From NCBI GenBank assembly GCA_038093515.1, contig JBBPSI010000051.1:78039-142038 (forward strand): 64,000 nucleotides of DNA, in the 5' to 3' direction. Made by a program: the position numbers and the translations under genes. This DNA comes from Butyriboletus loyo (Eukaryota; Basidiomycota; Agaricomycetes; Boletales; Boletaceae). Positions 23,674 through 35,936 of this stretch are shown here, in pieces; position 1 is the stretch's first letter, and the number at the start of each line of letters is the position of its first letter. A model generated the notes under the pieces. That model did no database searches. It saw nothing but the letters and a program-made list of their open reading frames with translations, and was not told the DNA's origin.

Positions 23674-26282
23674 TCAGTTTAGTTCTTTCGATTGTTCGTG
23701 GTGGGTTCGGGGAATACGTACCAAGGTCACCACTGTGCCATCTTCGAGTACATCTTTCCGCGGTACGAGCTCGTACCCAAACACTTTTGGTAGCAGAATA
23801 CGCCACCCAGCCCAATAGCCGACTCCGACCAACATCACACCAATCCCAACGAGGCAGTACCTGTCATTTGCCACAGCATCATCAGTCCCAGGCTCAGCGC
23901 CCAACGTTCATCCTCGAAGTGGACGAGGGATGCGACGCACAAGTAATACGGAAGAGGAGGCGTGTCTCCGACCCCATTGGCAGGAGGCAGGAATGGTGCG
24001 GCGATAACTGTCAAACGCTCTACGTAAGTCCCGTGCCAGGAACCCATGGCGAGAAACTGCACTCACGGAACACCGCTGCGACGAGATAGAACGCTGCTAG
24101 AGGCCACCAGACTGAGCAAACGTGCATTAGCCCCCGTCTCTTCAGCCCAAAATCTGCCTACCCTTGAATGGTCTGCGGATATCTGGCCTCTTCCAACGCA
24201 ACCAGAACAGACCCTATGCAAGGGTTACCGGACATGAGCCAGCTTTGTAGCGAGGAAGGAGGTCAACTTACGACGACAACGAAGAAGTTGATAATCTGAC
24301 TAGGGTATCCTTCGACATCTAATATGAAAGGATACGCGACCTGCACGGGTGGCCCCAGAATCACGATGACCTACGCTCGCAGTGCGATCAGTATATTCCT
24401 CACAGATGAGCATGAACGCGTAGTCACCGAAGGGATCAAATGAACGATGAGCCCAGGTAAAGGTGACTTTCCTGTAGGCCAGTTTGATGCCCAGAACTTA
24501 TTACCGAATGGGAGAGGAATACCCTCCTTGGCGAGCTCTGTTGGAAGTGAGGCCACGTGCCAGATCGATTTAAGAATGACATGGGATGTCATATGTACAT
24601 GTACTTACCCTGGTTAACGCGGGCAGCAGTAAACGTCTATTCATGCTTATGAGCATCCACGCGAACAGGCAAAGTGAACATCACATACGACGGTGACGAC
24701 GTTCTAAGGCAACATTAGTACAGGGTACTCGAGGTGAAATACGTCAACACTCACTCCTAGCGCACTGGATCGGTGAATTCAACCATCAGCAAGGTCAACA
24801 AGCAAAGTCGATGCAGTCGGGAAAGAAGAGGAACACACGAATACAAAACGTACCTGAGAGCAACAAAGACACTCAACGCACGCTCTGCCGCGGTCCCAAA
24901 CACATTCTGGAAAAACAAAGCAGCCACAGTCACCCCAGAAGACTCAATCTGGGCCTATCACCAACAATAGACGCATCGATCACCTCGGCAAACCTTGCAT
25001 GGAGAACGGACGTGGCCTACACACCTTGGTCGCTGCGCTAAAATACGCAATGTTGGCAAGGATATAGAGAGTGGCACAGATACCCAATCCGAGGGGTCCG
25101 GCAATCATGAGCGTCCGCACCGGATTCCGAACGTTGTTGAGCACATAGTTGGCGTTTGACCAGCCGGTGTATGCATATAGCACTTTGTAAGTCGCAGTCG
25201 CATACTGTACATCGTCGTTGACACCAATGCCTATTCTCATTGGAAAACACTCACATCACCACTGCTATGGGAACTACCAGCGAATGCATTGACAAAGTTG
25301 GCTTGGGGATTGGCGATGTGGGTTTTGCCTGATAACACCACCCAGCCTGTTATCACAATAATGATAAGAATGATGATCTTGAAGATCGTCAGCAACTGAG
25401 AAACTGTATCGTTAAAAGGTATGCAGAGACCAAAAGTATGGCTATATCGCACGTTCATGAGATATACGCCGGTGCGTGGCGCAAAAGCGTGAAGAAGCGT
25501 CACAAAAACGATCACTAAGAATGATGTTTGACCACTGCCCATGTTAACTACGAGCTTAAAGGGCACCTGCAAGACCAATGCCACGTTCAGACCAGGTCGT
25601 TGCGACCTTTCCCGCAGAAATGAGGATGCTAGAGCATGTTAGGACACACGCAGGGCATGAAATTTAATGAAGCCGCTTACTTGCTTGCAAAGACCTACCG
25701 CCCGGGGTCAAGGGTGGTCAGACGCAACCACACACATCCAATTTCGCACTTACAATACACCCACCCGCAGTGAATCCAAGCAAAATCGCATTCGCAGCAA
25801 ATATCACCGTAGCAAGGTATTTCGGTCTTTGATAGACGGCCTCCAAGTACACCTTTTCGCCGCCGCTCCGGGGAAACATGGTCCCAAATTCGAGCCAGAT
25901 GAACAAGCCACAAAAGGAGAGAACGAATCCGAGCACCCATAGCATGAGGGATGCTCCGACGGATCCTACCCCATTCATAATCGAGGATGGTGTCGAGAAA
26001 ATGCCGGTACCGATAATTTTACCGACGATGAGAAGGGTACATGAGGTAACGCCGAGATGACGGCCAAGCCCTCCAGCAGCGTCTACGGAAAGCACTCGTT
26101 GAACGAAGATGAACAGGAGCCGCACAAGGAAAAATCAACGCACCTTCCTCGAAGGAGAGTCCGCCAGGGCTGACATCGGCGGGGGTGACTTCCTGGGTGG
26201 TTTGCTTCTCATCGATATCATGATCCAAACTATCCTCGTCACCCTCTGTCTTCCGAAAACGCGTCCACAGGCTTCCGGACAT
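23674..26282 (-). CDS. MUP1-like amino-acid permease, copy 2
   Basis: Tandem paralogue of copy 1, same strand, about 2.3 kb to the right. Start MSGSLWTRFRKTEGDE at 26,282. The transport core is almost identical (KIIGTGIFSTPSSIMNGVG; WLEFGTMFPRSGGEKVYLEA; NYVLNNVRNPVRTLMIAGP). The micro-exons SALG, NVVTV and TFTAARVNQ are preserved. The intron after the third micro-exon is longer than in copy 1 (extra CATATGACATCCCATGTCAT-like insert near 24,580). At the C-terminus the TCC TGA that ends copy 1 reads CCC CGA, so the protein extends to VRIPRTHHEQSKELN. No disabling change was found, so the copy is probably functional. Expect redundant amino-acid uptake with copies 1 and 3. Confidence 0.84.
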
Positions 26283-26799
26283 GATGGGGCCAATGGAGAA
26301 AGTTGGACCCGCTGGCTATGTGGTTGAGAATGCAGGATTCGAATTTAGGAAGGGTAGCGGACTTAAGTAGGCCCTCATCATTGAGAAATTTCTTAATGAG
26401 TGCGAGGATGATGGAAGACAAGATCAAAATGGCGTCGTGTCGCATGATCATCATGACGAAGTACACTAATGGGGATTCGGGGAAGCCAAGTTTCGGGCGC
26501 GGACTTCAAAACACGGTGGGAGTAGTCAGCCGCAGCTGATGCGAACGCCAGAGGGATCCCTTGACCTCAGCCAGCGATGCATTCATCTTTCATATCATCG
26601 CAATGTGACCGGCCCGTCTGGTGAGTATAAGCTCAGCTTCCCTCAGTGACATCCTTTCCAACACGTTACCGCCTGTTAGCGCGGATCTTGCAGGCACATT
26701 TTAACACCAACAGGACGACCCATTCATTCAATCCGAGACACCATAAACCCTATTCAAACTAACAAAACACAGAAGGAAGAAAACATTTCGGCATGGGCA

Positions 26800-27148
26800 C
26801 TCTTGCATCTTCCACTTGTTCAGAGACCGAGGTTGGTCAGCCCGCATATAGAGCGGAGGAGAGTGATCAACATCCCTCGTACGTTCAGCAAACAAAGTTG
26901 ACTTACGAAGCTATTGCCAGTGCAGCAGGCGGGCCGCTAGGTGCAGTCAGCTCTGCTACTGCCGATGACCTTGATCGGGTCAGCCGAGCCTGATGAGAGC
27001 TGGGATAGAGGGAAGGGTGATCCCGAGTAATCCGGTGAGCTCGGTGACCCTTGGGTCGGATTGTTACAGTGTGGACCATCGTTAGCGCAAAGCGTAAATG
27101 CATGAGGAGAAGGGAAATCTGACACTAAGGGCCTGATTGCATCATTTC
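26800..27148 (-). pseudogene. Hydrophobin relic A, exons 3, 2 and the tail of exon 1
   Basis: Minus-strand copy. Exon 2 spans about 27,063-26,906 and aligns to the family: QSDPRVTELTGLLGITLPS, later CCTGNSF. It is broken by two in-frame stops (where LGC and CTQQ should be) and has lost cysteines. Exon 3 near 26,860-26,810 is decayed. Only the last ~20 bases of exon 1 (TGCAATCAGGCCCTTAGT) remain at 27,130-27,148, where the copy abuts relic B in opposite orientation. Confidence 0.82.
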
Positions 27149-27470
27149 CCTTCTCGTCACGCTTTCGCAACGATGACGCAAACTGTAGCAAAACGACACG
27201 ACGCTTACCGAGCACCTTGGAGAACTCAGTATCGCGCTTCCCGCCATTGTGGGTCTCGTCGGGCTCGGGTGTGACCTGATCACGGTCATCGGTGCGGGTA
27301 GCTGTACTTCGTGCACCCAGCAGCCAGTCTTGCACTGGCAATAGCTTCATACGTTGACCTTCTTTTCTGGACGTACGAGCGACTCTGATTGTTCACTTCT
27401 GCACAACAGGACGGGTTGTTCGACCTCGGCTGCTCTCCCGTCAACCTCAACTTGTGAACAAGTGAAAGAT
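27149..27470 (+). pseudogene. Hydrophobin relic B, intron 1 to exon 3
   Basis: Plus-strand copy. It begins inside intron 1 (CACGCTTTCGCAACGATGACG, ending in a normal CTGTAG). The degraded exon 2 spans about 27,190-27,350, with recognisable LPAIVGLVGLGC-like and CTQQ-like coding. It is out of frame and has CATACG instead of the CGTAAG donor. Exon 3 near 27,415-27,460 still reads GLFDLGCSPVNLNL with a stop. Exon 1 and the promoter are gone, replaced by relic A in inverted orientation. Confidence 0.8.
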
Positions 27471-28980
27471 GCGACAGTGCCCATGTTGTCGCGGCGGCTC
27501 TGGAAATCTTTTCTATAATGAAATTTCTCTTTGCGTGGTTTGAATAGGGTGTGGTTGTGTATTTTGTGCGTAAAAGAATGAGATCGAATGAATGGATCGT
27601 CCTCTGGTATCGGAATTTGCTTGAAAGAAATATATCGAAAGAGGCTCGGATCAGATCATTCTCTGTGGGCTGGTCACATTGCAATTGTAAAGATGTGAAC
27701 GAATGAAAGATTGCGCGCACAGGTGCAGTGATATCGCAAAAGGAACATACACGTCGATGCGATAGACTAGCTCATAATGCACGATGTAATAATGCATGGA
27801 TCCTACACTCTCTTTCCTAAACCCAATGAAGGTCAAGGTTTTCCGTGGTCCCACTCGTATGCATTACGAGCTAGTCCGTTTTTTTGCGTACTCTTGCCTC
27901 TCGCGCGGCAGAAGGAAGCAATTGAAACATCGTGATGATCGGTACGTCGATCGGGGTCTACTTGGGTTGGACATGAATAACTTACCTAGCGTACTGTTGT
28001 CAGCATATACCGCGAATTATGTAGAGGCATGCAGTGCAGTGTATGCAATACATCCCCGATGGGCAGTCCGCATTCCTGCAGAGATGTCGACGGTGTCCTT
28101 CAATGAAATTGGCCTTGTGCTGCTGCCAGTGGAAAGGTTTGCTCCACGATGAATGGGTGGAAATTCCCTCACACATAGTCGTTGCAAGACCAGTTTATGG
28201 GATTGTGCAGTGACTAGTCTGATACATATTGAACACGAGCATTGTGGACCTCCGGGTGGAACTTCGGTGCGCACCGGGTGCTTTTCGAATCTTGACTCCA
28301 AGAAAGCATGAAAACATATACATAGATCGTCAACAAAATTTACAGTGACAAGTAAATACCGAGTTTTGAGTTTATCTTGTGAGCAGATACTCCGACGAGT
28401 CCGACCTGTAGTTGAGACTCCGACTGAGAGCTTTGTGGCGACGCTGCCGGGCCATGGAAGCACGCTGGCTCTCTCGCTGATAAGCAGCCTTCTCCCCACC
28501 CAAATCTACTCGCGGAGGTTCGCTGCCTTCTGGGTAGTGGTCAAGCCCCTTTGCGAGAGCTTTAACAGGCTCGAAACTGTCTACTGTCCTGTACGCGGCT
28601 CTGATCTTCAGAGAGGAGCGACGGACGGAGCCCACCTCGCACAGAGTCTAAGTTACCCTGAGCTCCCAACTTCGCGCTGAGTTCGCACAGCCACACCAGA
28701 CGCTAATATCACTTCCATTTTGCGATGGCCCCGGTATGCAGAGTCGATCCGTCACTCGTTCATGAGTATCTGTCTGGCGAGTATAATATAATCTGATCGT
28801 AACTCAGTGAGGTTCTTTCGAACGTTTCACCGCTGGTTCGCGCGGATCTTGCATGCATATTTTGACACCAACAGCACAACCTATTCATTCAATCCGAAAC
28901 ACCATAAACCCTATTCAAACTAACAAAATACGGAAGGAAGAAAACATTTCGACAAGTGCACTGTTGCATCTTCAACTTGT

Positions 28981-29450
28981 TCACAGGCTGAGGTTGATGG
29001 GAGAGCAGCCGAGGTTGATCAGCCCACTCTATATGTGCGCAGGAGAGTGATGAGCATCCCTCGTACGTTCAGTAAACAAAGTCGACTTACGAAGCTATTG
29101 CCAGTGCAGCAGACGGTCTGCTGGGTGCACGTAGCACCGGTACCTGTACCGAGGCCCGTGATCGGGCTACAGCCGAGCCCGACGAGACCCCCGATTGCAG
29201 GAAGTGCGATGCCGAGTAGTCCGGCGAGCTGGGTAACTGTTGGGTTGGATTGCTACAGTGTGGTTTATCGTCAGCGTAAAACGTGAAACCGTGAGCAGCA
29301 GGTAAATCTCACGCTCAGGGCTTGGTTGCAGCACGAGATCGACCCGGTGTCGCATGAGGAGGTCTGACGGGCTTCCATCGCGTGAGGCGCAGCGGCGGCG
29401 ACGGCAGCGAGAGCAGCGATGGGGAGAACAGCAGAGAAGCGGATGAACAT
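28981..29450 (-). CDS. Class I hydrophobin H1
   Basis: Small secreted amphipathic protein that self-assembles at air-water or wall surfaces to coat hyphae and fruit bodies. Exons 29450-29313, 29252-29091 and 29028-28981 give 115 residues. The signal peptide is about residues 1-21 ([21 protein letters not shown]), followed by PHAMEAR. The eight cysteines are at 33, 40, 41, 74, 88, 94, 95 and 108: C-x6-CC-x32-C-x13-C-x5-CC-x12-C, a class I pattern. The hydrophobic 42-73 loop includes [19 protein letters not shown]; the end is GCSPINLSL. Introns of 60 and 62 nt interrupt after residues 46 and 100, positions kept in all copies. First intact member of the array; type A promoter. Confidence 0.95.
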
Positions 29451-32272
29451 CTTTTCGATGGTAAGAGTTACTGAGTCGAGTTGTTTGAGACGAGTCGTGT
29501 TACTGTTTTGCTGATGGTAAGCTGTTCTGCGACTCACCTTTTATACAGCGAGGAAGAGACCTCTCCGCTCTCACTCCACTCCCTGCACACAGCCCGTTTG
29601 CCAAGTACACATTTGTGAATACGGCAACGTTGGGAACACTACTTGTGATTCCGCCACACAGGGGGCAAAGGGACAGGTATGTCGTAAACTGTCGAGACTT
29701 ACGAGGGGTATCTCTGGCTGGGCAGACCATATGACCACCGCTCGTTCGTGCTGGAACTAGCGAAATGCATTGAACACCCGGTCTCAACCCCTTTCTGCCG
29801 CAGGGGCCCAGGGGGCATAAATGACATCTCGGTAAGATATTAGTACCTGGGTGAGAAAATGAATGGAATTACGATGCAACATACGTGAAACAAGCAAACG
29901 CAACCTGCGGTGAGACTGCATATGAGCTTGGCCTGCCACGCTCTGTTATAGAGCCTCGGTCCTGAAGGTAATGCGAATGTGCTGATTGATCGATTTTAAC
30001 ATAGCGAAGGGGTCAACCACGCGACAGCCTTTTGATATAAACAAATTATTTTCCGGTTAGGATCTGCAGGAATCGACACCGAACGGGTTGTGCTTGAAAA
30101 ATAGAAGAAGCAAGTTTAGACCCGTGCACAATCCATGATTGGCTATACCATAGTGTGGCGGTGCAATGTGGTGCACTTCATTAATTTCATACCTCCGAGT
30201 CAGTGCCCACACAAGTACCAAGTCCCGCTCAAGGACCGTTGAATGGGAACCAGGGGCATTCCCGAATCTGTGGGCAATCGATTTTACCCGCCTTGGCAAC
30301 CTTTCGTAGGACTTGGCCCTGCGCGCCCAAGGTATGGTCCGATATCAACGCGGGATGTGATTTTACGTATCCATACCCAACCATCACAATTTGGCCAGAT
30401 ATCAGCGGAGCAACAAGGTCCCCGACACGGTCGGTTTGTTTATTCAGTTTTGGTCGACTTTGGACCGATCAGTACGCCGTGATCCGCCGCGGCGTGTATA
30501 GTGCGTTCAATCCACGAGCTGCCATTGGTGATCGCACCCACTGGCAGGCCGCGCTCATAGTAACTAGTAAGCCACGTTCTTGCGAATCGCGATTGTTTGT
30601 ATTCACGCACGTTTATTACGGTCGGCGAGAAGGATCAGGTCGACATTTTGACTGAGTTGGGATACAGAGTGTCATTTAGGATCACGTATATCCTAACCCC
30701 ACAATTTGTTACAGAATTCTAGACTGTTGTTTATGTGATCCAAGTCGTAACGGCGTTCAAGTTCGCGCTGTGCAGGCACGTTCTCAATTCACCAAGTAAA
30801 ACACCTTCAAGAGCAAGCAAGATGATATAGGAGGTATCAGGGACATTGCTCACTGGCAGGCTGGATTTTCTAGATGTGACTCGGAGCCATAGATCCGACC
30901 ACTCAGGATAGCCACCAGTGGGACTCTGGAGTACTTACCCGACTTCACTACTCTATGTACATTTCGCCTATACTACTTCGTACCTCCTTCCACTAGCAAA
31001 CTATTTATGCCCTTGGGATTTGGGACAAACTGCGGCATGCTGTCGTTGTCATGATTCACCGACATCTTCCACCTCTGAGTCACTGTGTTGCGTTTCTGAT
31101 CGAATCAGAGAGTTCACTGTCGTCCGACGTCAGCCATTGTGTGAAAGTTACCCATACGTGGCGACAGTGAGCCGAGCAAACGTAACATTTGTCTAAGACT
31201 CTCGAAATGCATACTGGCATGTAGTCGGCAAGCTGTACACCATTGGTTGGTTTCATTGAACTCGACTTCGCTTCGTTGCGGATGGCGAGAAAGCTCTGAC
31301 ACACTCAGAAACGTTCTTCGACGGCTTCTCGTAGCTCGAAATTCTTTGGTGTTCACTGTGCTCAGCGTTGTGCGCAACCTTGGATTACATATCCAGCAGT
31401 CTAGAATTCTGTCGAATTGTGGGGTTAGGATATGTATTACTGGATCCTAAATGAAACAACTCAGTCAAAATGTCAACCTGATTTTTCTCGCCGACTGTAT
31501 CGTTGCATTCTGGAATTTCTGCATTGCCTCGCCCAGGCGATGATGTTCTACTAGGTCCCCGCGATAAACTCGGACGAGCTTTCGTTCCGTGTCCCCCCGA
31601 CCCTGCGGAAAGAGTGTGGCCCAATCCCCTTGCCATGTTCATTGATCCGCTCCCACTCGTCCAATTGTCAGTCTCTGCATTTCACAAAACACTTGGTTTT
31701 TTCCCCCGTTATTACACTGATGTGACGGAATGACAGGTAGGTATACGAGTTGGGCGAGCGGGCTGTGTTCAAAAGTCCCTCTTGAGGAGAGCGTTCGCAG
31801 GCTCGAAGCTGCCTACTATCCCTGCGCATACTTTACGCGGCTTTGATCCTCAGAGAGGAGCGACCGACGGAGGGAGAAAATAGGACTGAAGTACTGACAG
31901 CCCACTTCGCACAGAGTAAGACTCTACGCTGACTCCGCACAACTTCTCGACCCTCTTCGCGACCCCTATCTATCCGCAGACACACCGGACGCGGCAGTAC
32001 ATCGCTTCCTTTTTGCGATAGCCCCAGATCTGCAGGCTCGATCCCTCACTTGTTCGTAAGTATCTCTATTCTGTCTGGAAAATCTGATCTGATCTAATCT
32101 GATCTTAACTCAGTGAGATTCTTTCGAACGCTTCACTACTGGTTCGCGTGGATCTTGCAGGCATATTTTAACACCAACGGGACAACCGATTCATTCAATC
32201 ACCATACACCCTATTGACACTAACAAAATACAGAAGGAAGAAAACAAGTGCACTGTTGCATCTTCAACTTGT
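29451..32272. repeat. Intergenic H1-H2: type A promoter, distal block, orphan-promoter block, module P
   Basis: 29,451-29,830 is the H1 type A promoter region. About 30,000-30,560 is the distal upstream block (ATTTTACCCGCCTTGGCAAC). 30,600-31,500 is mostly unique, with TA-rich patches and no recognisable gene. About 31,530-31,780 is an orphan-promoter block (CCCGCGATAAACTCGGACGA ... TGTGACGGAATGACAGG). About 31,770-32,170 is module P, followed by the H2 3' flank. Confidence 0.65.
29537..29545 (-). promoter_or_regulatory. TATA box of H1 (TATAAAAGG, type A)
   Basis: TATAAAAGG followed by TGAGTCGCAGAACAGC, about 90 bp before the ATG. The preceding GAGGAAG/TGTGCAGGGAGTGGAGTG context is shared with H2, H4, H5, H8 and H10. 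Confidence 0.85.
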
Positions 32273-32740
32273 TCACAAGCTGAGGTTGATGGGAGTGCAG
32301 CCGAGGTTGATCAGCCCGCTCTATGTGCCCAGGAGAGTGATGAGCATCCCTCGTGCGTTCATAAAACAAGGTCGGCTTACGAAGCTATTGCCAGTGCAGC
32401 AGACGGTCTGCTGGGTGCACGTAGCACCGCTACCCGTCCCGACTACCGTGATCGGGGTACAGCCGAGCCCGACGAGAGCTCCGACTGCGGGAAGAGCAAT
32501 GCCGAGTAGCCCAGCGAGCTGGGTAACTGTTGGGTTGGATTGCTACAGTGTGGTTTATCGTCAGCGTAAAACGTGAAACCGTGAGCAGCAGGTAAATCTC
32601 ACGCTCAGGGCTTGGTTGCAGCACGAGATCGACCCGGTGTCGCATGAGGAGGTCTGACGGGCTTCCATCGCGTGAGGCGCAGCGGCGGCGACGGCAGCGA
32701 GAGCAGCGATGGGGAGAACGGCAGAGAAGCGGATGAACAT
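32273..32740 (-). CDS. Class I hydrophobin H2
   Basis: Exons 32740-32603, 32542-32381 and 32320-32273; 115 residues. Exon 1 encodes the same residues as H1. Exon 2 differs ([19 protein letters not shown]) and is the same at protein level as exon 2 of H7 and nearly that of H4. The eight-cysteine spacing is that of H1. The stop codon sits in AGC TTG TGA where most copies have CTG TGA. Divergent partner of H3, whose ATG is 3.2 kb to the right. Confidence 0.95.
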
Positions 32741-32826
32741 CTTTTCGATGGTAAGAGTTACTGAGTCGAGTTGTTCGAGACGAGTTGTGTTATTGTTTTG
32801 CTGATGGTAAGTTCTTCTGTGGCTCA

Positions 32827-32835
32827 CCTTTTATA
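32827..32835 (-). promoter_or_regulatory. TATA box of H2 (TATAAAAGG, type A)
   Basis: TATAAAAGGTGAGCC, about 90 bp before the ATG. The surrounding 300 bp closely match H1 and H4. Confidence 0.85.
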
Positions 32836-35800
32836 CAACAAGGAAGAGACCTCTACGCTCTCACTCCACTCCCTGCACACAGCCCGTTTGCCAAGTACAC
32901 ATTTGTGAATACGGCGACGTTGGGAACACTACTTGTGATTCCACCACACAGGGGGTAAAGGGACAGGTATGTCGTGAACTATCGAGACTTACGAGGGGTA
33001 TTTCTGGCTGGGCAGACCATATGACCGCCGCTCGTGCTGGAACTAGCGAAATGCATTGAACACCAGGCCTCACCCCCTCTCTGCCGCAGGGGCCCAGGGG
33101 GAATCAATGTGATCTCGGTAGGCTGGGTGAGAAAATGAACGGAATTACGATGCAACATACGTGAAACGAGCAAGCGCAACTTGCGGTGAGACTGCATATG
33201 AGCTTGGCCTGCCATGCCCTGTTATAGAGCCTCGGTCCTGAATGCAGTGCGAACGTGTTGATTGATCGATTTTAACATAGCGAAGGGGTCAACCATGCGA
33301 CTGCCTTTTGATATAAACAGGTTATTTAGACAAATATTCTGGTTAGGATCTGCAAGAATCGACACTGAACGGGTTGTGCTTGAGAAATTGAAGAAGACTG
33401 AATCCCGGTGAAATTGACGTAAGGTTGTTTCGACCTGTGAGCAATCAGTGATTGGCTAGACCACATTGTGGCGGTGCAATGCGGTGTACTTCATTGATTT
33501 CATACCTCCGAGTTAGTGCCCACGCAAGTACTAAGTACCGCTCAAGGACCGCTTGATGGGAACTAGGGGAATGCCTGATTCTGTGGGCAATCCACCTTGG
33601 CGACCTCTCGCAGGACTCGGGCTCCTGCGCGCCGAAGGTGGGCCGACATCAATGCGCCCGGGATTTGACTTTACGTATCCATACCCAACCATCACAATTT
33701 GGCCAGATACCGATGATGCAAAAAGGTCCCCGACACGGTCGTTCACATGTTGATTTATTCGTGTGAGCCGACCTCCGATGGACCGATCAACATACCGTGA
33801 TCCGCGTGTATAATGCATTCCACGAGCCGAGTCCGTTGGTGATCGCGTCCAGACCGTGCTCATAGCAAGTGACCTTCTTGCTAACCACGATTGTTTGTAG
33901 TCTCGTACGTTACGTGCTTGAATCTGGTCATTTCCTCGCCCAGGCGATGATGTTTTACCAGGTCCCCGCGATAGACAAGTTTTTGTTCCGTGTCCCCCCT
34001 GACCCTGCTGAAAGAGTGGGGCCCAATGCCCCCTGCCACGTTCGCGTTTTCATTCGTCCAAGCACAAATCAGCGGTGATAACATAATATCCCTATCCCTG
34101 GCCAAAAACGTTTTCAGTCTCTACATTTCACAAAACAGTTGTATTTTCTCCCCGTGATTACGCTGATGTGACGGAATGACAGGTAGGTATGCGAGTTGGG
34201 CGAACGGGCCGTGTTCAAAAGTCTGCAGTCGGTGTGGGGGTGGGGTCCTCCTGGCTGTATACAAATGTGAGTAGCAGAACGCCGGCTCGGACTTTGCTTG
34301 AAAGAAATATATGGAGGGAAGCCGCTCGGATCGGATCATTCTCTGTTGGGGTTGCAATGGTATGAGATATAAGATTGAGCGCACGGGTTCGGTTGTATAG
34401 GAACATATGTGCCTATGTGAATATGGAAGACTAGTCCATACCTACACTCTGTCCTAAAGCTAATGAATACTATCAAGGTTTTCCGTGGTCCGTGCTAGTC
34501 TCCTATTTAAGTATTCTTGCCTCGGTGCGGCAGACGGAAGAAATGGAGACGTCGTAAGACATGGTGATGATCGGCATGTCGATCGAAGTGTACTTGGGTT
34601 GGACATGGTATTAAGTATTACCTGGCGTACTGTTGTAAGTCTATACAGCGTGTTAGAAGCATGCAGCGCAGTCTATGCGATGCATCCCCGATGAGCAGTC
34701 CTCATTCGCCACCGTATTGCTGGCCCGAGGGATGTCGAAGGTACCCATCAATAAAATTGGCCTTGTGCCGCTGCTGATGGGCCAGATCATCCCGTAGATA
34801 GACTAGTTATTGCTACTTGCACATTCGTTACATTTCCTTATTTCGACGTCACTCGACACCTGACACTACCTCGCTGCTCATTTCACCCAGCCTTCTCGAC
34901 TGGAGGTAAGCTACAGCTATTCAATCATCTCTTGCGCGACTTACTTCCTCTATCTGGGTACATTCAGTCTCGTACATAGTCGACTGGAGGATGTATCCAG
35001 CTCGTGTTCCCTCACAGCTGCCCGTGGAAGCTTTTCTTCAACATTATTTCTGTTACCCAGGTTGACATTTCCTTGATGTCGTTGATCAGCGCTCATGAAT
35101 CAGCTCACTTATGGTGTATCATAATATAGCTCATATTCAGGTGCGTCCTTCAAGTTTCCCATCCCGCGGACCGTAATGGCCCACCCCTGCCTCAAGGCTA
35201 ATATTCCCGATAATTCTTTTGACGTCTAGGCGCGCCGAACTTTGGAATGAGCGGCCGTGATGGAACTTTGGCCTTAAACAGCCCTACCGCGTTATTGTTG
35301 GCCAAATGACGGAACAATGTTCTTACAGCTGTCATTTCTGTGTCGGTTTGTGGCCCGCCCCACGGTCAACCAATCCGCACGTTCGTGAACCGCCTATGAG
35401 ATCAGTGGTGGTGTCTAGACATAGCCCCAAAAGTAGGAAGCTCACAAGCCATCTCACCGTAATTGCTGTATTTACGTACATTGCATTATGTTTGATGTCA
35501 TTTTCCCACCCAGGCACTGATATCTGAATATTTTTTGATGGTAACCGACAATGTCATTTTGTATTCTCTACGGACCTGGGGGAGAAATGGGGCCGCATAC
35601 CACCTGCGGTACTACTTTAACCCGTTTTCACTGGTCCGAGTACCAACGAGTGGTGGTCATGTGATATGTCCAGCCGAAACGCCGTTCGCAAGTCCCGACA
35701 TTTCACGAAATACTGGACTTTGTTTTACCCTTGTTACATTACTGTGACGAAATTACGGGCAGGTATGCCCGACCTCATCGCATTGACCAATGTATGCTGG

Positions 35801-35846
35801 GCGGACGGGCTGTGTGCAGAAGGACGGAAATGAAGAGGCATCGCTG

Positions 35847-35856
35847 TATAAAAAGG
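35847..35856 (+). promoter_or_regulatory. TATA box of H3 (TATAAAAAGG, type B)
   Basis: TATAAAAAGGACAGTTGCAG, about 82 bp before the ATG. The extra A and the GACAG context mark the second promoter class, shared with H6 and H7. Confidence 0.85.
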
Positions 35857-35936
35857 ACAGTTGCAGAACAGTTTACCATCAGCAAAACAGCACCTGATTC
35901 CCTGTCGAGCAACTCCACTCACGCACCGCTAGAAAG

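Larger units (their letters stand above)
26283..28980. repeat. Intergenic: permease flank, two fused hydrophobin relics, modules M and P
   Basis: 26,290-26,550 repeats the 5' flank of permease copy 1. 26,640-27,470 is the hydrophobin relic pair (separate entries). 27,480-27,600 is hydrophobin 3' flank on the plus side. Module M spans about 27,600-28,145 (landmark GAAAGAAATATATCG ... GTGTACTTGGGTTGGACATG elsewhere). Module P spans about 28,390-28,860 (landmark GAGGAGCGAC ... GAGGTTCTTTCGAACG), followed by the 3' flank of H1. ORFs here are short and not shared among copies. Confidence 0.7.
32741..35936. repeat. Intergenic H2-H3 (divergent): promoters at both ends, orphan-promoter block, module M
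   Basis: 32,741-33,120 is the H2 type A promoter region. About 33,270-33,870 is the distal block. About 33,930-34,275 is an orphan-promoter block ending in a TATA-like CTGTATACAAATG with no hydrophobin after it. About 34,285-34,790 is module M. 34,790-34,990 recurs near 57,060-57,190. About 35,080-35,900 is the type B upstream region of H3, including GCCGAAACGCCGTTCGCAAG. No gene seen. Confidence 0.68.

Noticed and set aside
29271..29537. Hydrophobin ORFs running through intron 1 to a downstream stop (for example ending CCSRFHVLR)
   Set aside because: This is the unspliced frame. GT-AG splicing restores the eight-cysteine protein in all eleven copies.
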